Below are positions 34,977 to 44,986 of a DNA stretch of 64,000 nt, piece after piece. The notes below the pieces were generated by a model that made no database searches, was not told the origin of the DNA, and saw only the letters and a program-made list of their open reading frames with translations. The translations under genes were made by a program, and so were the position numbers. Source of the DNA: Verrucomicrobiales bacterium (lineage in GTDB: Bacteria > Verrucomicrobiota > Verrucomicrobiia > Verrucomicrobiales > DEV007); contig PAAG01000016.1 of the NCBI GenBank assembly GCA_002698785.1, positions 1 to 64,000 of the forward strand, read 5' to 3'. Numbering within the stretch: position 1 is the stretch's first letter; the number at the start of each line of letters is the position of its first letter.

Positions 34977-36095
34977 ATGCCGGAACAGCGAAAAACTTCG
35001 CAATCTCTCCTTCCTCCCCTTCCAAGATGGTGGAAATGGAACATGGCTCATTTCTACCAGGGTAATACCCTGGCCGAAGAACCCAACTCCTCGCAGTTCT
35101 CCGTTCCCAAACCGCATCCAAAATTCCAGTTTCCGAAAGACGACGGATCACATCCCGACTTTCGAATCGAATGGTGGTATATATCCAGTCACCTCTTCGG
35201 AACTTCAGGAAGACGATTCAGCTTGCAGGCGACTTTCTTTCGCCTCGCTCACGAAAAGGAAAACTACTTCCTCTCCCACATGGCACTCGGAGACATCAAA
35301 AATAAATCCTTTCACTACGACGAACGCCTCAGCCCCGAAAGCCGTTCCGTATATTCCCGCAGTGAGCGTCTCGACCTCCAAGTGAGAGACTGGACACTAA
35401 CAGAGACAGACGACTTTGGAACCATGCATCTCAACGCTAGTGCTGGCAGAGACCATCGACTCTCCCTTGCCTTCCATCCTTCAAAATCCCGAGTCCTCTT
35501 CGGAGAAGAAGGCCTCACTCAAAAAGACACCGATCCATCCGTCTCCAGCTACTACATCACATGGCCACGCCTTACAGTCGAGGGAACATTGCAGCAGAGT
35601 GAAACCAAAGTCTCTGTGACAGGCGAAGCCTGGATGGATCACGAAATCGCCAGCCGCCAACTCGGTGACCGGCAAATAGGCTGGGACTGGCTCCAGATGC
35701 AATTCTTCGATAGCTGGGAAATGACAGCATATCGCATTCGATACGAAGACAATCGTCGCCCCGTTTGCGCAATGACGTGGATCGACCCTCACGGCAAACT
35801 CTTCCATGTCTCGCCCGACAAGTTCCAATGGAATCCGGGTCATTCCTGGATCAGCCCGGAAACGAACGCTAACTATCCGATATCACCGTCTCTGGAAACC
35901 GACGACCCACGTACCGGCCAACTTACCCGATTCGAATTTCACCCCCTCATCGAGAAACAGGAACTTTGTGGCGCGCGAGGAGTTATCTACTGGGAAGGTG
36001 CCGGAAACGTTGTAAACGAGCAGAGACAAATCATCGCTCATTCCTTCCTGGAACTGACTGGTTACGCCGGTCGACTTTCCGAGATTGTACGGTAG
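34977..36095 (+). CDS. AttH/CrtC-like lipocalin-fold protein
   Basis: About 372 residues. The hallmark RIEWWYISSHL (near residue 63) and DHEIASRQLG, GWDWLQMQFFDSWEMTAYRIR identify the AttH/hydroxyneurosporene-synthase-like (CrtC) lipocalin pair family. Many such proteins are secreted partners of ABC-transporter operons; no transporter is adjacent here. No clear signal peptide is seen. The start is uncertain: ATGs at 34842, 34977 and 35043 are in frame; 34977 is a compromise. Confidence 0.75.
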   Translation: MPEQRKTSQSLLPPLPRWWKWNMAHFYQGNTLAEEPNSSQFSVPKPHPKFQFPKDDGSHPDFRIEWWYISSHLFGTSGRRFSLQATFFRLAHEKENYFLSHMALGDIKNKSFHYDERLSPESRSVYSRSERLDLQVRDWTLTETDDFGTMHLNASAGRDHRLSLAFHPSKSRVLFGEEGLTQKDTDPSVSSYYITWPRLTVEGTLQQSETKVSVTGEAWMDHEIASRQLGDRQIGWDWLQMQFFDSWEMTAYRIRYEDNRRPVCAMTWIDPHGKLFHVSPDKFQWNPGHSWISPETNANYPISPSLETDDPRTGQLTRFEFHPLIEKQELCGARGVIYWEGAGNVVNEQRQIIAHSFLELTGYAGRLSEIVR

Positions 36096-36222
36096 CTCCA
36101 TATCCAGTGATCCAAATCACCCCCAAACAACATTTCAATCCCTCACCTGGCAAACCACACCAATCTTTGACCCATGCCTCAACAGATCCAATTATCAGAG
36201 AAATCACACACTATCCAGAGGT

Positions 36223-36990
36223 CTATTGCTTTCCCACTGCACGATCCAACAGCCCATTGTAAATTTGCCTGCGTTCCCCCATTCCCAATCCGCGATTCCT
36301 GTATTCAAACATCTTCACGTTGATCGATTCCCGCTGCTGGACCGACAACTTCGAAATCTTGGAAACCACCTCGGGCGGAATCGTCGAGTTATTCGGATAC
36401 CCGTCCGCTTGGAAACCGGCCTGAATATTCCTAGCGGCATTGCGAGCATCCGCCATTTGATCGGGAGTCAAAACCCGAGGATCCGGTCCACCATGAGGCC
36501 CCGTCCCTCCTCCTCGAGTTCCATCGCCGATCCGATTCGACACCCTCACCCCTTTGGCACCGTTGGAAACCACTGGCGCCTTTTCGTAACGGATCGAAAC
36601 CACCTCAGCACCCGCAACCTTGATCCGGGCCGTAAGGCTCTCCAGATCCGACTCATCCCCTTTCACCTCCACCAACTGCCAGCCCTCGTTGTTCGTTTCG
36701 CCCGAAACCAGGTAAGAAGTGTTCGAGTTCAAATCGAACACCGTAGCCACTGTCTCCTCCTCGATACGTGCCATTCCTGTCAGTATCAATGACTCCGACA
36801 AATTCAACGTGCGCAGGAAAGGCGAATGTTCCCGAAGCGCCGAAAAGTTATCCTCCTCCACCGAATCCGGAAGAAATTCCTGTGCCGCCCCCGTCGCCGG
36901 ACAAAAGGCGATCCCACCGGCCAAAGCACAAAACAAGCAGCGATACTGACGAAGCAAATTCACAGCATCCCCATGTTCTTCAATTTTCAA
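36223..36990 (-). CDS. Secreted protein of unknown function
   Basis: 255 residues. A hydrophobic signal-like segment (about 17-36, CLFCALAGGIAFCPATGAAQ) is followed by a beta-rich domain (about 55-150), a glycine-rich linker (RGGGTGPHGGPDPR) and a helical C-terminus with PPEVVSKISKLSVQQRESINVKMF. No family recognised. Confidence 0.65.
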   Translation of the reverse strand: MKIEEHGDAVNLLRQYRCLFCALAGGIAFCPATGAAQEFLPDSVEEDNFSALREHSPFLRTLNLSESLILTGMARIEEETVATVFDLNSNTSYLVSGETNNEGWQLVEVKGDESDLESLTARIKVAGAEVVSIRYEKAPVVSNGAKGVRVSNRIGDGTRGGGTGPHGGPDPRVLTPDQMADARNAARNIQAGFQADGYPNNSTIPPEVVSKISKLSVQQRESINVKMFEYRNRGLGMGERRQIYNGLLDRAVGKQ

Positions 36991-37111
36991 GCGAGCCGCG
37001 AGCCCAGTGTTCGCGTGATCGCGGCGTAGAGGGCGGAGGCTAGTGGCGCAAAAAATCCCCTATCACGAAGAGAAACTGAGAGTAAATTATTCTTGCCCAT
37101 CCCTTTCCACA

Positions 37112-38086
37112 ATGTTGCCAGAATCCAGTTCCCTTCCCTTCAACCGTCGCCAGTTCCTGAGCGGCATCGGCGCATCAGGCGCCGGACTTTTCCTGACGCA
37201 GTGCCGTACGCTGGAGACCGATTCCACGACTACGGCTGTTACCTTGCGTGAACCACGCCTCCCGTGGCCCGTAGTCTTCAAAGGGGAGCAGAAGTTCACC
37301 AATCTCTGTGGCGAAGCTCGCAGGAAGAACTGGGCGAGCCTTCCCCTTCCCACACGCACAGTCACGGTTGGGAAGGCAATCTGCGGCACGCCATATGGCA
37401 ACTACACCCTCGAGATCGACGATAAGATCGAAAACCCATCGGTGAATTTCGAGACGCTCGACTGCTGGACGTTCTACGAAACGTCTCTAGCCTTTTCGCG
37501 GATGATTCGCAATTCGCCCTCACTGTGGTCGAAAAAAGCACTCCTCCATTATATCGAACTCGAACGTTATCGCGACGGCCAGTGCAACGGTTCCTACATC
37601 AGCCGCATGCACCATTTGGAGGAAGTCTTCGCCAACAATGAGAAGCGCGGGCTCGGCACAAACATCACTAAGTCACTAGGCGGCGTTCCCGTTCGCCGGA
37701 ATGTGAAAGAGATGCAGGGAGCCTGGAAATACTATCGCTATCTTCGCAACGACCGTTCCCTTATCCCCGAGATCGCAAAGGTCGAAGCCCACGTCTCCGC
37801 CCTGCCCGTCACTTACATCCCAAACGCACGCGTGGCTTCCATCGAATCAAAATTGCAGGACGGTGATGTCATCGCCATCGCAACGAAGCATCACTCCAGC
37901 TATTCCTCTCACGTGGGACTGGCGTACCGCAAAGGACCTTACTGCCACTACATGCACGCAACTTCGGTGAGAAGCAAAGGCCGCTGTTGCATTGTGGACT
38001 CACGCATCTCTGAATACCTCAAACAGAAAAGCACGAATATGGGTATCATGGTCTTCCGACCATCCGAAGCACCACTGATAGGATAA
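37112..38086 (+). CDS. DUF1460 NlpC/P60-like amidase, Tat lipoprotein
   Basis: 324 residues. A twin-arginine signal (NRRQFLSGIGASG) ends in a lipobox-like LTQC (C31), suggesting Tat export and lipid attachment. The catalytic cysteine of DUF1460 is in FETLDCWTF (C118) and the histidine in SSHVGLAYR (about 267), with GTPYGNYTL between. DUF1460 enzymes cleave N-acetylmuramoyl-L-alanine amide bonds in peptidoglycan. The ATG at 37112 places the Tat motif at residue 11; a start 23 codons upstream is less likely. Confidence 0.82.
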   Translation: MLPESSSLPFNRRQFLSGIGASGAGLFLTQCRTLETDSTTTAVTLREPRLPWPVVFKGEQKFTNLCGEARRKNWASLPLPTRTVTVGKAICGTPYGNYTLEIDDKIENPSVNFETLDCWTFYETSLAFSRMIRNSPSLWSKKALLHYIELERYRDGQCNGSYISRMHHLEEVFANNEKRGLGTNITKSLGGVPVRRNVKEMQGAWKYYRYLRNDRSLIPEIAKVEAHVSALPVTYIPNARVASIESKLQDGDVIAIATKHHSSYSSHVGLAYRKGPYCHYMHATSVRSKGRCCIVDSRISEYLKQKSTNMGIMVFRPSEAPLIG

Positions 38087-38094
38087 CGGTCCAA

Positions 38095-38577
38095 TCAGAC
38101 ACTGCCGCCGGTCGAGAAAAGCGTGATATTCAGCTCGGCAGGCGCCCCCTCGTCGATTTCCTCCCAGTGCAGGTGGAAATCGCCGTTTTGATCATATCTC
38201 TTAAAAGTATCGGTAAAACTGACATGTTCTGTCACAAAAAGGACGGCTTCGTCCCTACTAATGTGACCGTCGCTGTCTTTATCAAGATGATTGAAGTGCT
38301 GGTCACCATCGGCTGCGGACGGATGTGCTGCAGACCACTCCGAACGGGAAATATGATTGTCGTTATCCAGATCGAAATTTTGCAGATCCTCCTCATGGTG
38401 ATGAACCGCAATCTCCTGATGAGAAAGCCGACCGTCGTTGTTCATATCGGCAGAGGCAAAGATCTCTTTATGCCCGATGTGCAGCTCGTGCGAAACACTC
38501 TCCTTTGGGACCGTCTGACATCCCGAAGCAACAACCCCATAAACAAGTGCCAACAGCGGTCCAAGTCTTCTTTTCAT
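38095..38577 (-). CDS. EF-hand calcium-binding lipoprotein
   Basis: 160 residues. A lipoprotein signal (LVYGVVASGC, C20) is followed by four canonical or near-canonical EF-hand loops: D44-E55 (DMNNDGRLSHQE), D69-E80, D99-E110 (DKDSDGHISRDE) and D129-E140. Extracytoplasmic calcium binding is very likely; the partner is unknown. Histidine-rich patches (IAVHHHEEDL) lie between loops 1 and 2. Convergent with the DUF1460 gene, 8 bases apart. Confidence 0.85.
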   Translation of the reverse strand: MKRRLGPLLALVYGVVASGCQTVPKESVSHELHIGHKEIFASADMNNDGRLSHQEIAVHHHEEDLQNFDLDNDNHISRSEWSAAHPSAADGDQHFNHLDKDSDGHISRDEAVLFVTEHVSFTDTFKRYDQNGDFHLHWEEIDEGAPAELNITLFSTGGSV

Positions 38578-38800
38578 AGCAACCTCGTAAAAAGACAGAC
38601 AGGAACCGACTTTGCAAGTGCAAAGACCTTTTCAGAAAGCCCTCAACCGTATCCGAAAACGCTCAGCTTTTCTCAGATCATCCACACGATTCGAACAAAA
38701 AGGCTTGTTTCTATTTCCCATTCTATCTCATAATCCGCCCTCCCATTTCCCAAGCCTGACACTCCTCCCCTGCGTCAGCTGATAAAGTCGTTCCTCCTTC

Positions 38801-40339
38801 ATGTCTGCCATTGTTGATTCGCTCACTTCAAGCCTCAGAGCTGATCCGGATAGCTGGCGCTGTCGTCTCGCGTTGATCGAAGTTCTTCTCACAGAAGACC
38901 ACAGAGACGAAGCCAGCCAGTTGCTCGAAGAAATCGACGAACTCCCGTCAGATGTCGACTCACAAATCTTAGCAGCCCGAGCCTACGGGCTTTTTGAACC
39001 ATCCGCAGGGATTGAAATTCTGGATCAAATTCTGGAGAACCATCCGGAAAATGCGGAAGCACACTTGGAAAAAGCCCGCCTGTGCAAGAACGCCGGTGAG
39101 TATGAACAATCTCGCCACCACTACTCACAGGCCCTAAAACTCGACCCTTCGAAACAAGACAGGTCGCTGGAAGCCATTTTCGGAGGAGTCCCTCCAGAGG
39201 AATCCTCCGCTCCCGGCGACAGCTTCAGCGACGCCATTCAACAGGCTCGCGAGGCCGCTTCTGCAATACTTTCCCAAACCGAGCACAGGGCCAAAATACA
39301 GTCACTCATCATCGGGGTGGCTATGACATTGATCCTGTGCATCATGATGATCTTTGTTGTCACCTCGGGACCGGAACCGGAGCCACCAAAAATCGTAGCC
39401 TCGATCCCCCCTGAGTCGGAAGCACCTGTCGATGATCCCCTGCAAAAATTAAAAGAGAAAAATCCCACACCATCGACCCCGCCGCAGGGAGCTATGTCGA
39501 TCAATGTGGCTTCCGTCACCGCTCCCTCAACCATCTCCGTAGCACCCATGGACAGCTCGAGTTTCGGAATGAGTGACGCCACTCTTTCCATGGGATTCGG
39601 CCCGAGCATGAGCTTGGGCAACGCCGGTGGATCTTCCGCCATGTTCTTTGGAAGCCGGTCTACCGGGAAGAGATTCCTTTTCGTGCTCGACGCGTCTCGC
39701 TCCATGAAGGAAAACCAGGTCGAACTGCGAAATCAGGAACTGAACCGGGCCCTCAGGGGACTACGAGGGGTAGAATATCAGGTCATCCTCTTCGCGGGAG
39801 GGGCTTACTTCGCCGAAGAAGGCTGGGGAGTCCATCCTAAGGATAGGGCCGGAAGATACGGTCCGGAAAAATACGAGAGCCCCGATGGCGATTACGAATT
39901 TGTCGCAAAGAGCCTCTTCTCTTTTCATCTCGTAGGTGATGAGGACAAATTCCCTGCTCCCAAATGGAAGAAAGCCGACCCGATAACGATTCGAAAGTCT
40001 ATCGAGTTCGTCGAAAAATCGAAGCTTTTCTCAGGGACCGACTGGGACAACGCCCTTCGCATTGCTCACCTCATGGATCCTCCGCCTGATGTTATTTTCT
40101 TCATGTCAGACGGTTTGGACTCCGAACTCGACACCTCGTCCATCATTCGCAACAGCAATCGAAATGGTCGATCGAAAATCAATTCTATCGCGATGCAGAC
40201 AAAAGAAGGTGCAGAAAATTTCGCAGAGATCGCCGACCGGACTGGAGGAACTTACACCATCGTAGACAAAAATGGTGAGCCGATCGACGGCTTCGACTAC
40301 ATGGATAATCCGGAGAAATACAAAGGGCGGTTGAGGTAG
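38801..40339 (+). CDS. TPR and von Willebrand factor A domain membrane protein
   Basis: 512 residues. Tetratricopeptide repeats occupy about 1-125 (AEAHLEKARLCKNAGEYEQSRHHYSQALKL), one membrane helix lies at about 168-188, a proline/serine-rich linker follows, and a VWA domain spans about 290-500. The MIDAS motif is LDASRSM (D297-S299-S301) and a FMSDGLDSE loop lies later. The N-terminus is cytoplasmic and VWA periplasmic. Similar planctomycete and verrucomicrobial VWA proteins have no defined role; adhesion or complex assembly is inferred. Confidence 0.82.
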   Translation: MSAIVDSLTSSLRADPDSWRCRLALIEVLLTEDHRDEASQLLEEIDELPSDVDSQILAARAYGLFEPSAGIEILDQILENHPENAEAHLEKARLCKNAGEYEQSRHHYSQALKLDPSKQDRSLEAIFGGVPPEESSAPGDSFSDAIQQAREAASAILSQTEHRAKIQSLIIGVAMTLILCIMMIFVVTSGPEPEPPKIVASIPPESEAPVDDPLQKLKEKNPTPSTPPQGAMSINVASVTAPSTISVAPMDSSSFGMSDATLSMGFGPSMSLGNAGGSSAMFFGSRSTGKRFLFVLDASRSMKENQVELRNQELNRALRGLRGVEYQVILFAGGAYFAEEGWGVHPKDRAGRYGPEKYESPDGDYEFVAKSLFSFHLVGDEDKFPAPKWKKADPITIRKSIEFVEKSKLFSGTDWDNALRIAHLMDPPPDVIFFMSDGLDSELDTSSIIRNSNRNGRSKINSIAMQTKEGAENFAEIADRTGGTYTIVDKNGEPIDGFDYMDNPEKYKGRLR

Positions 40340-40497
40340 ATCTCGCACGGGCAGCAACTTGAGCATTGAAACATGCCTGCCTTTTGTGGTTCAGAATGGC
40401 GAACCGGACAGGCCATCAATCCAATTATACCCAAATAGTATCAATAGGGAAAAAATTGATATTTCTCCTATGTAACCTCCGGGCGGATTATAGGTGC

Positions 40498-41241
40498 ATG
40501 AGCTACACTCCGGGATATTCAGAAAATGCAGTCCGATTCATGCAACGCCGCTCCCTCAAATCGCACGGAGCTTTTATTCTCCCTTATCTGCGAGATCGGC
40601 AGACAATCCTCGATCTCGGATGTGGCCCCGGCACAATAACTGTCGATATCGCCCGCTTGAATCAAAACGGTCGAGTCGTAGCAGTAGATCGAGAATCATC
40701 GCAGATCGAAGCGGCAAAAACTCTCGCTGCCGCACGAGGTATCGAGAACATCGAATTCCAGATTCATGATGTAACGCAGATTGCCCCTGTGGAAGGTAGC
40801 TTTGACTTAATCTTCAGCCATGCCCTCTTTGAGCACCTCAGCGAACCGATAACGATACTCCGTGAAATCCGGCCGAGGCTCAGCAGGGAGGGAGTTATTG
40901 CATTGAGATGTCCAGATTGGGGAGGAATGATACTCCATCCCGACACTGGACTAATCCAAGCCGTCGTCAGGCGATACGAGGAAATCCAGCAATCCTACGG
41001 CGGCGACACACGTGCCGGGCGAAAACTGCACGCTTGGTTGAGCAAAGCAGGATATTCCGTCCAGCAAGTATCTGCAACCTGCGAGGTATATCCTTCCAGC
41101 CGGGAAATCGCAAGGTATCTCGCTCTTCAACTAACCCGCGAAGGGGAAGCACAACATGCCAGTAATCTCCTCAACTGGGCAAGCCACCCAGAGAGCTTGT
41201 TTTCTCAGCTCTGGTTCGAAGTAATCGCCAAACCGATATAA
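40498..41241 (+). CDS. Class I SAM-dependent methyltransferase
   Basis: About 247 residues. The SAM-binding motif I TILDLGCGPGT (about 37-46) is followed by VVAVDRESSQIEAA (motif post I) and FDLIFSHALFEHL (motif II). Closest in form to UbiE/Methyltransf_11 enzymes; substrate unknown. The ATG at 40498 begins the conserved SYTPGYSENAVRFM; longer starts add non-conserved residues. Confidence 0.85.
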   Translation: MSYTPGYSENAVRFMQRRSLKSHGAFILPYLRDRQTILDLGCGPGTITVDIARLNQNGRVVAVDRESSQIEAAKTLAAARGIENIEFQIHDVTQIAPVEGSFDLIFSHALFEHLSEPITILREIRPRLSREGVIALRCPDWGGMILHPDTGLIQAVVRRYEEIQQSYGGDTRAGRKLHAWLSKAGYSVQQVSATCEVYPSSREIARYLALQLTREGEAQHASNLLNWASHPESLFSQLWFEVIAKPI

Positions 41242-41334
41242 GGAAGAGGAGCGTTCGAGGTCATTTGATATCAACTGCCCACTCTTGGATTGGTTCTTTC
41301 ACCTGTGAAAACAGCGGTGTAGTCTTGCCATGCC

Positions 41335-42171
41335 ATGAGTGACAATCCGGAAGAGCCCAACAGGTCCTCTCCCCCGCCGCCTCTTCCGAAACGGGTTCCT
41401 CCACCGATGCCCGTTTCAGCAATGCCACCTCCAGTTCCTCCTGCCGACAATTGGTTTGAGGAAACGCTTCAAGACCTTGGCCTGACAAAGGCAAAACAAT
41501 CCATGTCAGGCTTGGATTATTCAGGAAAATACCGAGGTCGGGAATGGAAGATCCACCTATCGAGAAGAACACGAACCAAATATTCCGGCAGCAATGTTCG
41601 CCGACAGGTTTACATAGGACATCGCCTGGAGATCGAGGCTCGCACCTCGGTAGGCACACGCCTCACAATCGCCTGCCCCACGAACGGTTTGCAACGCTGG
41701 GTGGCAAAATTCAATGCAAAGTTTGGAGCGACATTGATTGAGAATAACATACTCGCACCTCCACTTCAGGTCTGGGCAAACGAGCCGCAATGGGCAGAGA
41801 GGTTCATTCGTATACCTGAGTTCGCCACGCTGGTCGGTAAGTTGATGGAAGCCGACCGTCTTACTTCCGGAATCGGGCTCAAATGGTGGCCGGAACGCCT
41901 CTCATTCTCTCAGCGAATTTTCATTTCGAAAGTAAACGCTGAAAACCTGAAGGAATGGATAAATGCCGTATCCAATCTTGCTGAATTGGCGGAAGCCGAC
42001 CCACCATCACAAAAAGTTGAATTGAATCGATGGGAAAAGTTCTCCCTCGATAACCCGATGGGCGCTGGATGTGCGATTCTCGGGATTCTCTTTGCAGTGC
42101 TGATGCTTGTGTCAGCACTCTTTGTCGGATTTCTATTACTTGTATCCTGGCTGATGACAAAAGGTGGATAG
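41335..42171 (+). CDS. Protein of unknown function with C-terminal membrane helix
   Basis: 278 residues. A proline-rich N-terminus (SSPPPPLPKRVPPPMPVSAM, about 11-30) precedes a soluble domain (about 50-230) and one or two membrane helices at about 240-273 (GCAILGILFAVLMLVSALFVG). No family recognised. It may be a tail-anchored cytoplasmic protein. Confidence 0.6.
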   Translation: MSDNPEEPNRSSPPPPLPKRVPPPMPVSAMPPPVPPADNWFEETLQDLGLTKAKQSMSGLDYSGKYRGREWKIHLSRRTRTKYSGSNVRRQVYIGHRLEIEARTSVGTRLTIACPTNGLQRWVAKFNAKFGATLIENNILAPPLQVWANEPQWAERFIRIPEFATLVGKLMEADRLTSGIGLKWWPERLSFSQRIFISKVNAENLKEWINAVSNLAELAEADPPSQKVELNRWEKFSLDNPMGAGCAILGILFAVLMLVSALFVGFLLLVSWLMTKGG

Positions 42172-42175
42172 CCAC

Positions 42176-43942
42176 CTAAGACGCTGGCGCCTTTTCAAAC
42201 ATTATGGCTTTGATATCAGGATACTCTTCTCCCATCTTCTCGACCCCACGAATTTGAAGGACAGTCTCCCCAGGCGACACCGAAATTTCTCCGATCTCAG
42301 TATCTTTCCACTCCCGAGAAAGATATCCATTCGGCGCTTTCGGTCCCTGCTCAGAAGCTGGATACACCGCGCTCACCCATGGCTCATCAATAGTGAAAGG
42401 TAACTTTGCATCCCCTATTCTCAGTTCCATCCGCGAGCCTACAGACTCTTGTTCGCAGGCATAGCGAACAACAACCTTATACTTCATCGGCCCGTCCACA
42501 ACGACGGGGCATTCCGCGAATGCATCGGGGTCCGTCCACTTGTCGATCCACTGATTCGCATATCCACGCGGACTGCAATATGCGATCCCCTCTCCTTCTC
42601 CTGGCCTGACGTCCAGTTCATGCGCCTTTATGCGTATGGTGTTCTGCTGATTGTGCCCGAGATGAACTGGCAACGGCATTTGCGCCGAAGGTACAGCATC
42701 GTTCTCCCATACAAGATAGGCATCGACGAGTTTCTTGTGCACGTCCGGAAGGTCATCAGCGAGATTTTTCGACTGCCCAGGATCCTCAATTAGATCGTGC
42801 AGCGTTTTCGCAGTCGCTCGGTATCGATCGGATCGAATCGACCATTTCTTCTCGTTTCGCCAAGTGTAATGATATCTGTCCGGCATCTGAAAACTCTCCT
42901 CACCAAGAAACAGTGACGAAATATCCAATCCATCCAGAGTCTTCTTTTTCGAACCAGGAATCTCCAGCCCTACAAAATGACAAAGAGTCGGGAGAAGGTC
43001 GATGTGAGCGACATTCGGTGTAATGACCGTTTTGGGAGCAATCTTCCCGGGCCATCGAACAAAGAGAGGGACCCTGACACCACCTTCCAGGACACTTGAT
43101 TTATATCCTGCCATACCTGCATTATAACGCACACCGTTAGCACCATTGTCTGTCAGGTAGAGAACGATGGTATCCTCGGCGATCCCCATTTCATCCAGCG
43201 ACGCTATCAAACGGCCCACATTTGTATCGAGATTCTCGCATAAGGCATACATCGCACGGGTGAAATTGTCTTCGATTTCAGGATGATCCGCCCACCTCTC
43301 CCAATCGTCCGGTCGAGCGCTCGCGGGAGTATGCGGAGTGTTGTATGGGATGTAGCAAAAGAAAGGCTTCGACTCTTCTCGCTTCTTTCGCATGAAGGCG
43401 ATCGCCTCTTCGGTGAGGACGTCCGCGATAAACCCTCTTGCCTGAAATTCCTCCCCGTTCCGCTCAAGGACCGGATCGTAGTAGTCATTCCAATGACCAC
43501 CGCAGAACCCGACAAACTCATCGAAGCCCTGCGCATTCGGATGATAGGGCCACTGGGCTCCGTTGTGCCATTTTCCGAAACAGCCAGTAGCGTAGCCCGC
43601 TTCATCACGAAGTAGTTCGGCAAGGGTGACTTCTTCCCCTCGCATATTCTCCCTTCCTCGGGTCACGCCGTGCACTCCCACTCTCGTCGGATACCGCCCA
43701 GACAACAAAGCGGCCCGCGTCGGCGCACATACCGGCTCAACAAAAAATCGCTCACATCGCGCGCCCTCATCCGCCAGTCGATCAAGATTTGGTGTGTGAA
43801 TCGCAGGATTTCCATGAGACTCAATGTCGCCGTATCCCTGATCATCGGTAAGGATAAAAAGAATGTTAGGGGCGGCCATCGAACTGCCCAACACAGCAAA
43901 GCCCGATATTATCGAAAGAAAGAGGGAGCGAAGAAAAACCAT
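42176..43942 (-). CDS. Secreted type I sulfatase
   Basis: 588 residues: signal peptide (about 1-23), metal-site NILFILTDDQGYGD, and the sulfatase signature CAPTRAALLSGR with the cysteine (C72) that is matured to formylglycine. Other metal and substrate features include GKWHNG and LTDNGANG. The C-terminal 120 residues are a beta-rich carbohydrate-binding-like domain. It hydrolyses sulfate esters, probably of marine polysaccharides. The ATG at 43942 is preferred to a TTG four codons upstream. A dedicated formylglycine-generating enzyme is not in this window. Confidence 0.92.
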   Translation of the reverse strand: MVFLRSLFLSIISGFAVLGSSMAAPNILFILTDDQGYGDIESHGNPAIHTPNLDRLADEGARCERFFVEPVCAPTRAALLSGRYPTRVGVHGVTRGRENMRGEEVTLAELLRDEAGYATGCFGKWHNGAQWPYHPNAQGFDEFVGFCGGHWNDYYDPVLERNGEEFQARGFIADVLTEEAIAFMRKKREESKPFFCYIPYNTPHTPASARPDDWERWADHPEIEDNFTRAMYALCENLDTNVGRLIASLDEMGIAEDTIVLYLTDNGANGVRYNAGMAGYKSSVLEGGVRVPLFVRWPGKIAPKTVITPNVAHIDLLPTLCHFVGLEIPGSKKKTLDGLDISSLFLGEESFQMPDRYHYTWRNEKKWSIRSDRYRATAKTLHDLIEDPGQSKNLADDLPDVHKKLVDAYLVWENDAVPSAQMPLPVHLGHNQQNTIRIKAHELDVRPGEGEGIAYCSPRGYANQWIDKWTDPDAFAECPVVVDGPMKYKVVVRYACEQESVGSRMELRIGDAKLPFTIDEPWVSAVYPASEQGPKAPNGYLSREWKDTEIGEISVSPGETVLQIRGVEKMGEEYPDIKAIMFEKAPAS

Positions 43943-44083
43943 TCCCCTACTCAAGCGTTGTCATCCGCACCCGGCAATTCAGAAAGTAAGGCGCATGAAC
44001 GGTTGCCTAATAGCGTGAAGGTGACAATTTCGACATGATTTTTCCTCTTATTTTTTTTAATCTATGGGCATGCTTATCGCGAT

Positions 44084-44986
44084 ATGGAAGAAGATGAGTT
44101 GATCCGCCGAATCCGGGAGGAAATTGCCGACAGTTACGACGAAGAACTTGAGACTGAGCTTCACGATTTCTCAGAAGAGAAACGTGGTGACGACGCTCTT
44201 GGCGATGAGCTTCATGAGTTTCGACGCACCTATTTTCGCGAACTCCACCGAATCCAAGTCGAGTTGGTAAAGCTTCAGGACTGGGTCGTTGCGACCAAAG
44301 AGAAAATCGTCGTGGTCTTTGAAGGACGAGATTCAGCCGGCAAAGGCGGTGCCATCAGCCGGTTCACTCAGCGTCTCAATCCACGTGTCTGCAAAGTTGC
44401 AGCACTCCCGGCTCCCAATGATCGGGAGAAAACGCAGTGGTATTTCCAGCGATATGTCTCACACCTTCCTGCTGGCGGGGAGATCGTCCTGTTCGACCGC
44501 AGCTGGTATAATCGAGCCGGTGTGGAACGCGTCATGGGCTTCTGCACCGACGAAGAGTATGAGGAGTTCTTCCGGTCCGTTCCCGAGTTTGAACGCATGC
44601 TGGTTCGCTCAGGAATTCGACTCATCAAATACTGGTTTTCTATTCAGGATGATGAACAGATCTTCCGCTTCTCTTCTCGTATCCACGACCCGCTCAAACG
44701 CTGGAAACTCAGCCCGATGGATCTGGAATCTCGTCGACGCTGGGAGGACTACACCAAGGCGAAGGAGATCATGTTGGATCGTACCCACATTCCCGAGGCT
44801 CCCTGGTGGGTTGTTCCTGCGGATAACAAGAAAAAGGCTCGACTGAATTGCCTCAACCATTTCCTGACACAAATTCCATACCACGAAGTCGAGCAGGACG
44901 AGGTGGAGTTACCACCGCGCAAGCACCACGACAACTACGACAGGCAGCCTGTCCCCGAAGATATGATCGTGCCCCAGCTCTATTGA
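44084..44986 (+). CDS. ppk2: Polyphosphate kinase 2
   Basis: 300 residues with the PPK2 Walker A EGRDSAGKGGAI (about 80-91), Walker B LFDRSWYNRAG (about 137-147) and lid-region SRIHDPLKRWKLSPMD. It transfers phosphate between polyphosphate and nucleoside phosphates (ADP/GDP to ATP/GTP or back). The acidic N-terminus (first 45 residues) is longer than in minimal forms. Its 3' end overlaps the convergent gene by 7 bases. Confidence 0.92.
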   Translation: MEEDELIRRIREEIADSYDEELETELHDFSEEKRGDDALGDELHEFRRTYFRELHRIQVELVKLQDWVVATKEKIVVVFEGRDSAGKGGAISRFTQRLNPRVCKVAALPAPNDREKTQWYFQRYVSHLPAGGEIVLFDRSWYNRAGVERVMGFCTDEEYEEFFRSVPEFERMLVRSGIRLIKYWFSIQDDEQIFRFSSRIHDPLKRWKLSPMDLESRRRWEDYTKAKEIMLDRTHIPEAPWWVVPADNKKKARLNCLNHFLTQIPYHEVEQDEVELPPRKHHDNYDRQPVPEDMIVPQLY